Source of the DNA: Hahella sp. HN01
GTDB taxonomy: Bacteria; Pseudomonadota; Gammaproteobacteria; Pseudomonadales; Oleiphilaceae
Direction of reading: 5' to 3'
Assembly (NCBI RefSeq): GCF_018986435.1
Contig: NZ_JAHMIN010000015.1
Location: 33,557-97,556 of the forward strand
Length of the DNA: 64,000 nucleotides
The position numbers and the translations under genes were made by a program. Below are positions 7,985-16,406 of the stretch, in pieces. A model generated the notes under the pieces. It saw only the letters and a list, made by a program, of their open reading frames with translations, was not told the DNA's origin and did not search any database. The first letter of the stretch is position 1, and each line of letters opens with the position of its first letter.

Positions 7985-8642
7985 ACACCACCTGCCCCAA
8001 CTGCCTTAACTTCTTCTTCAATGCCTCGTTTTCCTCCTGCAGCGCCTCCAGACGCGCCTCCAAATCCGTAATCCTCGCCTTGTAGGCGGAGATGTTGCCA
8101 GAGTCAGAAGGAGTCGCCGTTTCTACCGGCTCTATGTCGCTGCTGAACATGTGCATGTAACGCGACTCTCTCTTGCCCGGCTCACGGGGCAACATCGCGA
8201 CCAGTGGTCCCTGCTTGTGTTCCAGTAGCCGTTTCAGCGTCGCCTCTACAGCCAGGACATCGGTGAACTCCGCCATTCTGCTGGCGCGCGAACGCAGCTC
8301 TCCCGGCGTTTGCGCGCCCCGGAGCAGGAGTTCACATACCACCGCGACTTGCTGCGCATCCAGCTTAAGTTCGCCAAACTCTGTGTTACAGAAACGATGA
8401 TGGTACTTTTCCACCCGACTTCCGTAGCTGCTGCCTTTCACCAAGTCCTTACGCTGCAACGCTTCCAGATTCTGGCGGACAGTCGCTTCGTCCAGTTCCA
8501 GCACCGGATGGCGGTTGCTTTTCTGATTACAGGCGTTCACCAGTGCATTCAACGACAACGGATATTGGTCCGGCGTGGTGATTTCTTTTTCCAGCAACAC
8601 CCCGACCACACGGGATTCATACAATGTCAGATCTTTTTTCAT
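7983..8642 (-). CDS. yceH: UPF0502/DUF480 protein YceH
   Basis: A 219-residue member of the YceH (DUF480) family, predicted tandem winged-helix proteins. Diagnostic blocks are the start LTLYESRVVGVLLEKEITTPDQYPLSLNALVNACNQKSNR and the central RFCNTEFGELKL. A C-terminal coiled coil (about 185-215, ARITDLEARLEALQEENEALKKKL) follows a variable linker. The family is widespread in proteobacteria but has no firmly established function; DNA binding is inferred from fold. GGAGAGGGG stands just before the ATG. It lies 39 bases downstream of the J-domain gene on the same strand and ends in its own terminator. Confidence 0.88.
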   Translation of the reverse strand: MKKDLTLYESRVVGVLLEKEITTPDQYPLSLNALVNACNQKSNRHPVLELDEATVRQNLEALQRKDLVKGSSYGSRVEKYHHRFCNTEFGELKLDAQQVAVVCELLLRGAQTPGELRSRASRMAEFTDVLAVEATLKRLLEHKQGPLVAMLPREPGKRESRYMHMFSSDIEPVETATPSDSGNISAYKARITDLEARLEALQEENEALKKKLRQLGQVV

Positions 8643-8681
8643 TTCCCCTCTCCTTACCCGTTATCGACCACTGATTTCAAA

Positions 8682-9434
8682 TTATTGGTATCCCTGGCTA
8701 CGTAGATGGGCCAGTAGTATGCGTTTGGCTTCATTGATTTTCGCCGCCAGATAATTACTGCCGCCGCGATCAGGGTGAAACTTCTGCATCAATCGGCGAT
8801 GCGCCTCCACGACCTCATCTTCACTCAAATCATGATCCGTCAGGCCAAGCACGTCTTTGGCGTCAGCCAGCGTCATGGCCTCATCATGAGTTGGTACGTT
8901 ATCCACATCGTCCACGGAGAACTGGGTCCGCCAATGCACGCCATAGACTCGTTCAAAATAGGTCTCCAGAATCTCAATGGAGTCTTGATAATCTCTCACT
9001 GCTGAGCGGTAGAGAGTCGCCAAGCTGCTTACGTCCATCGCTTGCAGGTTCTGCCCGGAGTAACGGCCCGCCAGGACGTCTCCATCCATCTTGCCGCTGC
9101 GGTGATCCAGCGTCATGCGCAGCAGGCTGGTTTCGATGCTGGATTGCCCATCGCCTCCCGCCACAGAGTCACGTCCGGCGTTGAAAAGTTTGCGCAGCAG
9201 GGGCAACCACTGCAAGACGGATGGAAGACGTTTGAACAGCAACAGGAGCGCCGCAAACAAAGCCGCGATAAAATTCAACCGGCCGGTCACCACCAGCAAT
9301 AGAATAACGACTCCGCCAATACCCAGTGCGAGATAGGTCAGATTTTTCTTTCTTTTTTCCGGCGGAGCCTGAAATACATGCTGCAGCAGCCAGAAAAAAA
9401 TTAAAGCCAGCAAGAACCCCAATATCAGTTGCAC
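8682..9434 (-). CDS. Membrane-anchored J-domain protein
   Basis: A 250-residue protein with an N-terminal hydrophobic segment (about 1-20), a second paired membrane region (about 32-68), and a C-terminal J domain (about 190-250) carrying the HPD tripeptide in KFHPDRGGSNYLAAKINEAKR. The arrangement recalls DjlA/Tim14-type proteins that recruit DnaK to the membrane. The J domain is at the extreme C-terminus as in DjlA, but no TerB domain is evident, so it is not DjlA itself; a true DjlA is encoded at 24531. The start codon is GTG, with AAAGAG upstream. It lies between the VWA-like gene and yceH. The client is unknown. Confidence 0.82.
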   Translation of the reverse strand: MQLILGFLLALIFFWLLQHVFQAPPEKRKKNLTYLALGIGGVVILLLVVTGRLNFIAALFAALLLLFKRLPSVLQWLPLLRKLFNAGRDSVAGGDGQSSIETSLLRMTLDHRSGKMDGDVLAGRYSGQNLQAMDVSSLATLYRSAVRDYQDSIEILETYFERVYGVHWRTQFSVDDVDNVPTHDEAMTLADAKDVLGLTDHDLSEDEVVEAHRRLMQKFHPDRGGSNYLAAKINEAKRILLAHLRSQGYQ

Positions 9435-9461
9435 TTCTCTTTCCTTATTATCGCCGCCATG

Positions 9462-10196
9462 TCAGGGCGTTTTGGTATCTATTTTCGGCCCGGGGAGTTG
9501 TCGCCTCAATTCCAGCAAACGAGGGCCGCCTCGACGACTGTAGGCCTCCAATGCAGGCAGGCCGCCACGCGCATACTCGGCAACAGCGCCGAGCAGCTCC
9601 TTTAGCTGCTCTGCGCTACCTTCGTCAAATCGACACCAAGCGCCGCCGGAGAGTCTGGAGGTATCTTTGTACACTGCCTCCACGCTCGCATCATATCCTT
9701 CCTGAAACATAAAGACCGGCGCGCCGATAATGCCAAGCTCCCCCGCTTGTCTCAATAATCCGGAAGCATCTTCTTCTAACGCATCGCCGACAAACACCAA
9801 TGCCTGAACTTTGCGTTTTAAAGACTCGGACTTTCCATGCGCCAGCACTCGGCCAATCTGTGTTTGGCCCGCCATACAATATACAGAGGTCATCGCCCGC
9901 ACCAAGGCATTTGCGTCTGTCACCCAATCAGAGCAATTAAGCTCCCGAAGCCCTCGGTAATAAACAAACTGTACCTGCAGACCCGTCGCGTTTCCGGCGC
10001 TCAGAAACATTTCCGCCTGCAGTTGACTCGCCTGATCCCAAAGCCGTTGACGACTCATCGTGGCGTCGACTGCGAATATAAGACGGCCGCTCCCATGAGC
10101 GTGCGCCAAGGGCGTCGTTTTGACCTTTTGCAGAAAGTGCTGGATCGCCTGTTTGCTGGCTGGCGGCGCATTCGGTCTCGCTGGCGTTTTATTCAT
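9462..10196 (-). CDS. VWA-like domain protein of unknown role
   Basis: A 244-residue soluble protein resembling von Willebrand factor type A domains. It has a strand ending in FAVDATMSRQRLWDQ (about 41-55), close to a DxSxS-type metal site with Thr/Met/Ser substitutions, then a central LVFVGDALEED strand-turn near 135-145 and a C-terminal helical part. No signal peptide. GGAGGCAATGAG precedes the ATG. It is the first gene of a set with the J-domain protein (27 bases downstream) and yceH. Proteins of this type are often annotated only as hypothetical VWA proteins; pairing with a J-domain protein suggests a link to chaperone work, but that is inference. Confidence 0.72.
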   Translation of the reverse strand: MNKTPARPNAPPASKQAIQHFLQKVKTTPLAHAHGSGRLIFAVDATMSRQRLWDQASQLQAEMFLSAGNATGLQVQFVYYRGLRELNCSDWVTDANALVRAMTSVYCMAGQTQIGRVLAHGKSESLKRKVQALVFVGDALEEDASGLLRQAGELGIIGAPVFMFQEGYDASVEAVYKDTSRLSGGAWCRFDEGSAEQLKELLGAVAEYARGGLPALEAYSRRGGPRLLELRRQLPGPKIDTKTP

Positions 10197-10467
10197 CTCA
10201 TTGCCTCCGCAAACCGATTCTCTGTTAAATATACTAAAAAGTATTGCAGGTTAAGCGCTTAAGCGGCGACGCCAACGGCAAAATTAATGTTATCCCGGAC
10301 GCTTCACCCACAAACTATTAGAAAACTGGACGGGAAGTCCTTAGAGTACATGCTTTTCTATTTCCAAGCGCCAACGCACCCGGCGGCGCCCCAGGCCTGT
10401 GCAGTCAGAGTCAGTCTGAGCACGCAGCGTCGCGCTTTTCGTCCGGCACATAATTACGAGGTTCAAG

Positions 10468-11313
10468 GTGATTGTCTATCAAGGTCATGAGGGCGCTTAC
10501 TCCCATCTGGCGTGTAAGCAAGTATTTCCCGATCGCGAAGCGCGGGCCTGCGGCTCATTTCGCGCAGCCATGGAAGAAGTGGAGCAAGGCAAAGCGGAAC
10601 TGGCGATGATCCCTCTGGAAAACTCCACCGCAGGACGCGTGGAGGAGATTTACCGCTTGATTCCACAAATGAGCCTGCATATTCAGGAAGAGCACTTCGA
10701 AGCCGTAAACCACTGCCTCATGGCGCTTCCTGGGGCTCGTCTGGAAGATCTGTGCGTTGTCGGCTCACATCCCCAGGCGCTGGCGCAATGCGCCGATCAC
10801 GTTCGCGAGCTGGGACTGAACCCAGTCGCCACGTTGGATACCGCTGGCGCAGCACTGGAAGTCAGCCAGAGCGGCGATAAAACTAAAGCCGCCATCGCGT
10901 CCAGCCTGGCGGCTGAGCTGTACGGGCTGGAGATTCTGAAAGAGAATTTTCAGGATAAAACCGGCAATACCACTCGCTTTATTATCCTGTCCCACGAAAA
11001 CAGACTCCCTCCCCTTGAGCCAGGAGTGAAGTACATCACCTCCCTGCTCTTCCGGGTGCGCAATATTCCCGCGGCGTTATACAAGGCCCTGGGCGGGTTC
11101 GCCACCAACGGCGTCAATCTGGTGAAACTGGAGAGCTACATGCCTGGCGGCACCTTGAACGCCAGTCAGTTCCATGTGGACATTGAGGGACACATCGACT
11201 CGCCGAACATGAAGCTGGCCTTGGAAGAGCTGACTTTCTTTGCCGAAGATATTCGCATGCTGGGCACATACCGGGCTCACCCCATGCGCGCCAGCCGCAG
11301 CTTTCACGACTAA
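10468..11313 (+). CDS. pheA: Prephenate dehydratase, monofunctional, with ACT domain
   Basis: Converts prephenate to phenylpyruvate in phenylalanine synthesis. The 281-residue protein has the dehydratase domain from residue 1 (VYQGHEGAYSH, IPLENSTAGRV) with catalytic TTRF at 168-171. A C-terminal ACT domain (about 190-265) contains NGVNLVKLESYM, the usual Phe-binding region. There is no chorismate mutase domain, unlike the bifunctional P-protein of most gammaproteobacteria. The start is GTG at 10468 with ACGAGG five bases upstream. The phosphatase-family gene follows after 66 bases. Another chorismate mutase source must lie outside the window. Confidence 0.92.
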   Translation: MIVYQGHEGAYSHLACKQVFPDREARACGSFRAAMEEVEQGKAELAMIPLENSTAGRVEEIYRLIPQMSLHIQEEHFEAVNHCLMALPGARLEDLCVVGSHPQALAQCADHVRELGLNPVATLDTAGAALEVSQSGDKTKAAIASSLAAELYGLEILKENFQDKTGNTTRFIILSHENRLPPLEPGVKYITSLLFRVRNIPAALYKALGGFATNGVNLVKLESYMPGGTLNASQFHVDIEGHIDSPNMKLALEELTFFAEDIRMLGTYRAHPMRASRSFHD

Positions 11314-11379
11314 CGCTCCCGGCCCGGCGCTAGTCAGCGCGACGGGCCTTCCGTAACTCTGATCAAGGTGACTGAACTC

Positions 11380-12189
11380 ATGACACATTCCCTACACGAC
11401 ATTTCAACGTTTGCAGTGGATCTGGCGTTGCAGGCCGGCGAGTTAATGGAAAAAGAGCAGCGCAACGCAGAATATGAAACCAGCTTCAAAAATCACCAGG
11501 AGCTGGTGACTTCCGTTGACCTGAAAGTCGATGAGCTGATACACAAACGCATCCGCGCCAACTATCCAGATCACGCCATTTTGTCGGAAGAGAATATGTC
11601 CGACATAAGCAAAGTCGGCGACCTCAACGGCCCATTGTGGGTCATCGACCCCATCGACGGCACCGTCAATTTCGCCCACGGCCATTATCAGGTGGCGGTA
11701 TCCATCGCCTATTTTGAAAGAGGCGAAGCGCAAATCGGCGTGGTGCACTGTCCGCTTCAGAAAGAAACCTTTCACGCTATGCGCGGCCAGTATTCGCTGC
11801 GCAATCACAAGCCGATCCAGGTCAGCGGCGCCACCAATTTACGGCAAGCGCTGGTGGCAACCGGCTTTCCTTACGATAAAAGTCGATTGCCGGAGCTGAT
11901 TCAACGACTACAGGCGGTGATGATGGAGTGCCAGGATATTCGCCGTATCGGCTCGGCGGCGCTGGATATCTGTTGGGTGGCCATGGGACGTCTGGACGCT
12001 TACTACGAAACCGTCAGCCCTTGGGACTGCGCAGCAGCGCGCCTGATCGCCCAGGAAGCGGGCGCAAGTTGCGGCAATTTGACAGTAGCGCCGGAGGGCA
12101 TGCCAGAAGAGTTAAACAGCAAGGATTTGCTCATCGCCAGCCCGGCGTTGTATCAGCCTTTAGCGGACATTCTGCTAAAAACCCTGTAA
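11380..12189 (+). CDS. Inositol monophosphatase family protein (SuhB-like)
   Basis: Mg-dependent sugar-phosphate phosphatase of the inositol monophosphatase family, 269 residues. It shows all metal-site motifs: E70 of SEEN, D90-P-I-D93-G-T (WVIDPIDGTVNF) and D216 in SPWDCAAARLIAQEAG. Family members act on inositol phosphate, fructose 1,6-bisphosphate or 3'-phosphoadenosine 5'-phosphate. Overall it is closer to the IMPase/SuhB branch than to CysQ, but the substrate is not certain. The ATG at 11380 is preferred to the GTG at 11368 because AAGGTG (11365-11370) is then a ribosome site nine bases away. It probably forms a transcript with pheA. Confidence 0.85.
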   Translation: MTHSLHDISTFAVDLALQAGELMEKEQRNAEYETSFKNHQELVTSVDLKVDELIHKRIRANYPDHAILSEENMSDISKVGDLNGPLWVIDPIDGTVNFAHGHYQVAVSIAYFERGEAQIGVVHCPLQKETFHAMRGQYSLRNHKPIQVSGATNLRQALVATGFPYDKSRLPELIQRLQAVMMECQDIRRIGSAALDICWVAMGRLDAYYETVSPWDCAAARLIAQEAGASCGNLTVAPEGMPEELNSKDLLIASPALYQPLADILLKTL

Positions 12190-12199
12190 ACCGTCCGCT

Positions 12200-13039
12200 T
12201 TAATGTTCTTTGCCCGCTGGCGGCTCGACCGCGCCAGCGGGTTTCTCGTAATCCCCGTCACGCATGGCGCGCATGTACTGATCCCAAATACCCTCGCGCT
12301 TTAACTCGCCCAACTGTTTGTTGAAGACTTTCAATAGCTCAGGACTGGTGGGGTTATCCCGCGGAAAAATAAGGTGCAGGGTTTTAGTATGAATTGGTCT
12401 GGGGTGGTGGGTCAGTAACTCTTTCTGATGCGGGTACATGTGACGAACCGTGCTGTAACCGACTTCTTTATCTTGAGGAAACAGCTTGATGCGTCCCATC
12501 AGCAACAACTGCATGTTTTTTTCGTCACTGGCGATACGTTTCACCATCAGCTCGCCGCTACTCTCCGCCTTTTCAAAAGCCTCTCCATAGTAATAGCCGA
12601 GTGTGGCGCCGATTGAATATCCTTTCAGATCAGAGAGCCTCTCCCACTGAACAGGCACCTCTTTCAGGTGAAAGAACACCTGCTCGCCACTAACCAAAGG
12701 ATTGCTGCAATAGAATTCCTGCTCGCGATCTGGTGAGCAGTAGTAAGGCATGGTCGCATCCCAAACACCATCCTTAACCAGCTGGTATCCCCTCGCCCAG
12801 GGAAAATTCTGAAACTTCACCTGATAACCCGCGCGGTTAAAAGCGGTCGTGATGATGTGACCCAAAGCGCCCCAGTATGGCTGAGTCTCACTGACGTAAG
12901 GCAGCCATTCACCGGTGGCGATGCGAACCGTTTTACCTTTTTCAGCAGGCGCTTCCGCACCCATAGCCGGTCCGGCGAATCCCAACCACAAAGCAAACAC
13001 GCTGCATAGCGCAGCGTGCAATCGATAAAAACCCGTCAC
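12200..13039 (-). CDS. Periplasmic solute-binding protein (amino-acid type, SBP_bac_3)
   Basis: A 279-residue exported protein with a signal peptide cleaved near AMG-AEA (residue 27). The mature part is a family 3 solute-binding domain: RIATGEWLPYVSE, WAR/GYQLVKDGVWDATMPYYCSPDREQEFYCSNPL. No permease or ATPase is adjacent, so it may be a stand-alone sensor-like protein of the kind common in marine gammaproteobacteria rather than part of an importer. Start is GTG. It is convergent with the preceding phosphatase gene, with 10 bases between stops. Confidence 0.78.
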   Translation of the reverse strand: MTGFYRLHAALCSVFALWLGFAGPAMGAEAPAEKGKTVRIATGEWLPYVSETQPYWGALGHIITTAFNRAGYQVKFQNFPWARGYQLVKDGVWDATMPYYCSPDREQEFYCSNPLVSGEQVFFHLKEVPVQWERLSDLKGYSIGATLGYYYGEAFEKAESSGELMVKRIASDEKNMQLLLMGRIKLFPQDKEVGYSTVRHMYPHQKELLTHHPRPIHTKTLHLIFPRDNPTSPELLKVFNKQLGELKREGIWDQYMRAMRDGDYEKPAGAVEPPAGKEH

Positions 13040-13151
13040 TGGCGATTTCCAAAAACCTGTATTTGGTTGTACTTATGGCGGGAGAGTGTACCACGCAGCC
13101 CATTACATTCTTGTACAATAGTCTCAGTCCAGCCCAAAGTAATCCATAACC

Positions 13152-13168
13152 CGTTTGTACTACAAACG
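13152..13168. promoter_or_regulatory. Palindrome, possible operator
   Basis: CGTTTGTA-C-TACAAACG is a perfect 8-bp inverted repeat around one base, located 113 bases upstream of the solute-binding protein gene and downstream of slmA. The 10-mer CAAACGAACA overlapping its right arm recurs in the same orientation at about 13224. It could be an operator for the minus-strand gene; no regulator is identified. Confidence 0.35.
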
Positions 13169-13221
13169 AACAATAGGAGCGCTTCGGGCTCACTTTAACA
13201 TAGTTAAAAGAATAGCTGCTT

Positions 13222-13809
13222 TCAAACGAACAGGTGTTGGGAGATAAAACCCCAGTGCTCATCCCAGCCTTGCAGTGGATCGATGCGGAAGCCGGAACGG
13301 ATAAAGCGGTGCATGTTCCCTTCGATCAGACTCAGAAAGAGTTGTGCGCTGTCTAGTTGAGTCAACTGGGTGCGTTGTCCATGCAGCACGTCCCCATCCC
13401 GCAGCATACTGCGAAACTCGGTTTCCAAACGTTCGAAGAAAGAGGCTGCGCGAGCGCGCAATTTATCTTTCTCTCCTTGCAACGCATCGCCGAGCAGCAG
13501 ACGGCACATGCCGGGATTGCGTTGTGCGAAGGTCAGGCACAACAAGACGGATTTATTGATTTTCTGGGCGGTGCTGATTTCCTCAGAACGGATCAGCTTG
13601 ATGCGGGAAAAAATGCTCTCTTCAATAAACTCAAACAATCCCTCGAACATCCTCCCTTTACTGGGGAAGTGCCGATACAAAGCGGCTTCCGAAACGCCGA
13701 CGGTCTTCGCCAGCTTGGCCGTGGTAATGCGCTCCCCCGGCTCGTCCTGCAGCATTTGCGCGAGGCATTGCAGAATTTGTTCTTTACGATTGTTCCGATC
13801 TTTACTCAT
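13222..13809 (-). CDS. slmA: Nucleoid occlusion factor SlmA (TetR family)
   Basis: DNA-binding division inhibitor that blocks FtsZ ring assembly over the nucleoid. The 195 residues start NNRKEQILQCLAQML, then the TetR helix-turn-helix ITTAKLAKTVGVSEAALYRHFPSKGRMFEGL (about 28-58), and a C-terminal helical domain ending GFRIDPLQGWDEHW, all typical of SlmA. The ATG at 13809 gives normal family length; an upstream in-frame start at 13848 adds 13 residues not seen in the family. It stands apart from its usual coaBC-dut neighbours. Confidence 0.92.
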   Translation of the reverse strand: MSKDRNNRKEQILQCLAQMLQDEPGERITTAKLAKTVGVSEAALYRHFPSKGRMFEGLFEFIEESIFSRIKLIRSEEISTAQKINKSVLLCLTFAQRNPGMCRLLLGDALQGEKDKLRARAASFFERLETEFRSMLRDGDVLHGQRTQLTQLDSAQLFLSLIEGNMHRFIRSGFRIDPLQGWDEHWGFISQHLFV

Positions 13810-13883
13810 TTTTCCCAGGTTCTCCTTGGTCAAATACAACACAACCAAACTACGGATCTAGATAGCGCGGTGCGTTGGTTCCC

Positions 13884-14297
13884 TTATAACGCCCGCTCAC
13901 GCCTGCCCCATTTCAGGCGTATCGCTTCAGCTCCCCAAATCAGCCATCCCAGAATAAAGGCCATGCCTCCGGTGGGTATGAATCCATTGGGGAAACTGAA
14001 CTGCAATAAAGTCTTGGCGTACAGTCCGCCACAGAACAAAACCAGCCCTGCGGCGAAAAAGGCCGCCACAATACCATAAGCCTTACGCGACCAAAATCCC
14101 CGTGACAGCGCCAGAATGATCAGTCCCATCGCATGGAGCGAGTGGTAGCGCACAGCCGTTTCAAAACTGCCTGTCGCCTCTGGATGAAAATGCGCGACCA
14201 AATGCGCGCCGACTGCGCCCATGGCCACTGACAGCCCCATCAGAATCAGGCCGGCCGCCAGAATACCCGAGCCGCCATGTTTATCTTCCTCACGCAT
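13884..14297 (-). CDS. DUF423 small membrane protein (YgdD-like)
   Basis: A 137-residue inner-membrane protein with four predicted hydrophobic helices and the DUF423 signatures GAVGAHLVAHF, AVRYHSLHAMGL and FCGGLYAKTLL...PTGGMAFILGWL. The function is not established; E. coli YgdD is the nearest known member. GAGGTGGC lies just before the ATG and the start overlaps the end of apaH by 8 bases, so it is translationally coupled at the end of the apaG-apaH cluster. Confidence 0.87.
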   Translation of the reverse strand: MREEDKHGGSGILAAGLILMGLSVAMGAVGAHLVAHFHPEATGSFETAVRYHSLHAMGLIILALSRGFWSRKAYGIVAAFFAAGLVLFCGGLYAKTLLQFSFPNGFIPTGGMAFILGWLIWGAEAIRLKWGRRERAL

Positions 14298-15093
14298 GCG
14301 CCACCTCGGTCATTTCCATTGTGTCCAGATTGACGGCGCGCAGGGTTCCTCCCCATACGCACCCCGTGTCCAAAGCCACAAACCGGGCCCGTCCGGTATG
14401 TCCTTGCAGCGCCGCCCAATGACCAAACAGGATCGTCGTGTCGTCTTGCCTTGGATAGCTGAACCAGGGCGCATACCCCGGCGGGGCGGTTTCAATCTTC
14501 TCTTTGTGCTTGAACTCAAGACCGCCGTCTGCATCCAGAAAGCGCATGCGCGTGAAATAGTTGGTAATACAGCGCAAACGCTCCAGCCCAGTCAGGTCAT
14601 CCCGCCAGCAGGCCGGTTCATTGCCGTACATATTTTGAAAGTAGGATTTAGCGTCAGGTCCGCGTAACGCCTGTTGCAATTCCTCCGCCAAGGTTAACGC
14701 CAGGGAGACGTCCCATTGCGGCGGCAAGCCGGCATGACTCATGAAGATATTACGGTCGGAGTCATAGTAGGCGAGCGGATGACGTAACAACCATTGCATC
14801 AGCTCCTCGCAGTCCGGCGCTTGCAGAATACTTTGGAAGGTATCTTTGCGTTTTACCTTTTCACCGCCGTAATACACCGCCAGAGCATGCAGGTCGTGAT
14901 TGCCAAGCACGCTAAGCGCGCTGTCGCCCAGGCTTTTAATGTAACGCAGACATTCCAGAGACTGCGGCCCCCGGTTGATCAGATCCCCGGCAAACCAGAG
15001 CGAATCCACTGCGGGATCAAAGCTCAATTTATCCAGTAAGCGTTGTAAGGGCTCAAAACAGCCCTGTATGTCTCCGATTGCATAAGTCGCCAT
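14290..15093 (-). CDS. apaH: Symmetrical bis(5'-nucleosyl)-tetraphosphatase ApaH
   Basis: Hydrolyses diadenosine tetraphosphate to two ADP and also removes Np4N-type RNA caps. The 267-residue protein has the calcineurin-like metallophosphatase motifs GDIQGC (7-12), GDLINRGP (36-43) and GNHD (about 65-68), with the later MSHAGLPPQWD and LFGHWAAL motifs. Its place after apaG and ksgA is conserved from E. coli to Pseudomonas. Confidence 0.94.
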   Translation of the reverse strand: MATYAIGDIQGCFEPLQRLLDKLSFDPAVDSLWFAGDLINRGPQSLECLRYIKSLGDSALSVLGNHDLHALAVYYGGEKVKRKDTFQSILQAPDCEELMQWLLRHPLAYYDSDRNIFMSHAGLPPQWDVSLALTLAEELQQALRGPDAKSYFQNMYGNEPACWRDDLTGLERLRCITNYFTRMRFLDADGGLEFKHKEKIETAPPGYAPWFSYPRQDDTTILFGHWAALQGHTGRARFVALDTGCVWGGTLRAVNLDTMEMTEVAHA

Positions 15094-15152
15094 AACCAGG
15101 AGTCACATCTGTGTCGTTGTTTAAGGAAGCCCTTTGAACGGCGCAAGAGCGC

Positions 15153-15536
15153 CTAATGCAGAACGCGGGGCGCGGCGAGTATAAAGCGGGGAATCTCCGC
15201 GTTGAACAGATGACCATCGTCAGCCAGCATCTCGTAATGCCCTTCCATCGCACCAACTTCCGTATCCAGTACACAGCCGCTGGAATATTCATAGCTCGCG
15301 CCCGGTTGAATCACCGGCTGCTGTCCCACCACGCCGTCACCGGTGACTTCCTGCTCCTTATTGTCGCCATCAATGATCAGCCAACGCCGCCGCAACAGCT
15401 GCGCCGCACGCGCGCCTTCATTAAGGATAGTGATGTGGTAGGCGAACACAAAGCGGTTATTGTCCGGGTCGGATTGTGACGCGATAAACTGCGTGCGCAC
15501 AGTTACCCGAATATCGTACAAAGACGTCTCACTCAT
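15153..15536 (-). CDS. apaG: ApaG domain protein
   Basis: A 127-residue beta-sandwich protein of the ApaG family, historically linked to Co/Mg resistance and to diadenosine tetraphosphate metabolism. It has the family blocks YDIRVTVRTQFIASQSDPDNNRFVFAYHITI, LLRRRWLIIDG and GVVGQQPVIQPGASYEYSSGC. Encoded between ksgA and apaH, in the usual order, and probably in one transcript with them. The exact biochemical role remains unclear. Confidence 0.92.
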   Translation of the reverse strand: MSETSLYDIRVTVRTQFIASQSDPDNNRFVFAYHITILNEGARAAQLLRRRWLIIDGDNKEQEVTGDGVVGQQPVIQPGASYEYSSGCVLDTEVGAMEGHYEMLADDGHLFNAEIPRFILAAPRVLH

Positions 15537-15584
15537 CTGCCTGGTCCCTTATGCTCAGCGGAATACACGCTGGCGCTGATATTC

Positions 15585-16406
15585 TTATGATTCGTTTTCC
15601 AGCGGGTGATCATATACATAGTCCGCGATTCTCACAAACTCAGGCAAACCCAGTCGTTCCGGCCGGAGTTGTGGGTCAATGTCCAGCGATTGCAGCGCGT
15701 CTACGGTAATCAACTGCTTGAGCGTATTGCGCAGGGTCTTACGGCGCATAGCGAACGCCTGACGCACCACCGAGGTCAGCGTCCCAACATCCTTGCAGAC
15801 CAAGGGCGGCTCCGTGTAAGGCGTCAACCTGACGATAGCCGACCAGACTTTGGGCGCAGGCTGAAAGGCGCCTGGACCAACGTTAAATAAAGACTCCACT
15901 TTGCAGTAATACTGCGCCATGACGCCCAGACGTCCGTATGCGTCCTCGCCAGGCTTCGCAGCCAGACGATCCACCACTTCCTTCTGCAGCATGAAGTACA
16001 TGTCCTGCACTAACCCACGAAAAGTCAGCAGATGGAAAATCAGCGGCGTGGAAATGTTGTACGGCAGATTGCCGACCAAGCGCATTGGTCGTTCCGGCGT
16101 GGCAAGTTGCGTGAAGTCGAATTTCAGCGCATCGGCCTCAATAACATTGAACTGCGGATAATTAAAAAACTTTGTACGCAGAATGGGCGTCAGGTCCCGG
16201 TCCAGCTCCACCGCCGTCACGGAACCGCCGCTTTTCAGCAGCTCTTCCGTCAAGGCGCCCAGCCCCGGCCCGATTTCCACCAGATTTTGATCCGGCTTGG
16301 GATTGATGGACCGCACGATGCGATCAATGACACCCCGATCATGCAGGAAGTTCTGCCCAAAACGCTTACGCGCCTGATGCCCGATGTTCTCGTTATGCCT
16401 TCCCAT
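15585..16406 (-). CDS. rsmA: 16S rRNA dimethyladenosine transferase KsgA/RsmA
   Basis: Methylates two adjacent adenosines near the 3' end of 16S rRNA late in small-subunit assembly. The 273 residues carry [11 protein letters not shown] at the start, the SAM-binding [23 protein letters not shown] and the catalytic [12 protein letters not shown]. The ATG at 16406 is chosen because it gives the family N-terminus and a 14-base overlap with pdxA; a longer frame to 16520 runs through pdxA and is not used. Confidence 0.94.
   Translation of the reverse strand: MGRHNENIGHQARKRFGQNFLHDRGVIDRIVRSINPKPDQNLVEIGPGLGALTEELLKSGGSVTAVELDRDLTPILRTKFFNYPQFNVIEADALKFDFTQLATPERPMRLVGNLPYNISTPLIFHLLTFRGLVQDMYFMLQKEVVDRLAAKPGEDAYGRLGVMAQYYCKVESLFNVGPGAFQPAPKVWSAIVRLTPYTEPPLVCKDVGTLTSVVRQAFAMRRKTLRNTLKQLITVDALQSLDIDPQLRPERLGLPEFVRIADYVYDHPLENES

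Noticed and set aside
10350..10490. Frame starting MLFYFQ upstream of pheA, considered as a Phe leader peptide
   Set aside because: Only two Phe codons and one Tyr, the frame runs into pheA in another phase, and no terminator follows.
13222..13848. Longer SlmA start at 13848
   Set aside because: Adds 13 residues that do not fit the family; the ATG at 13809 does.
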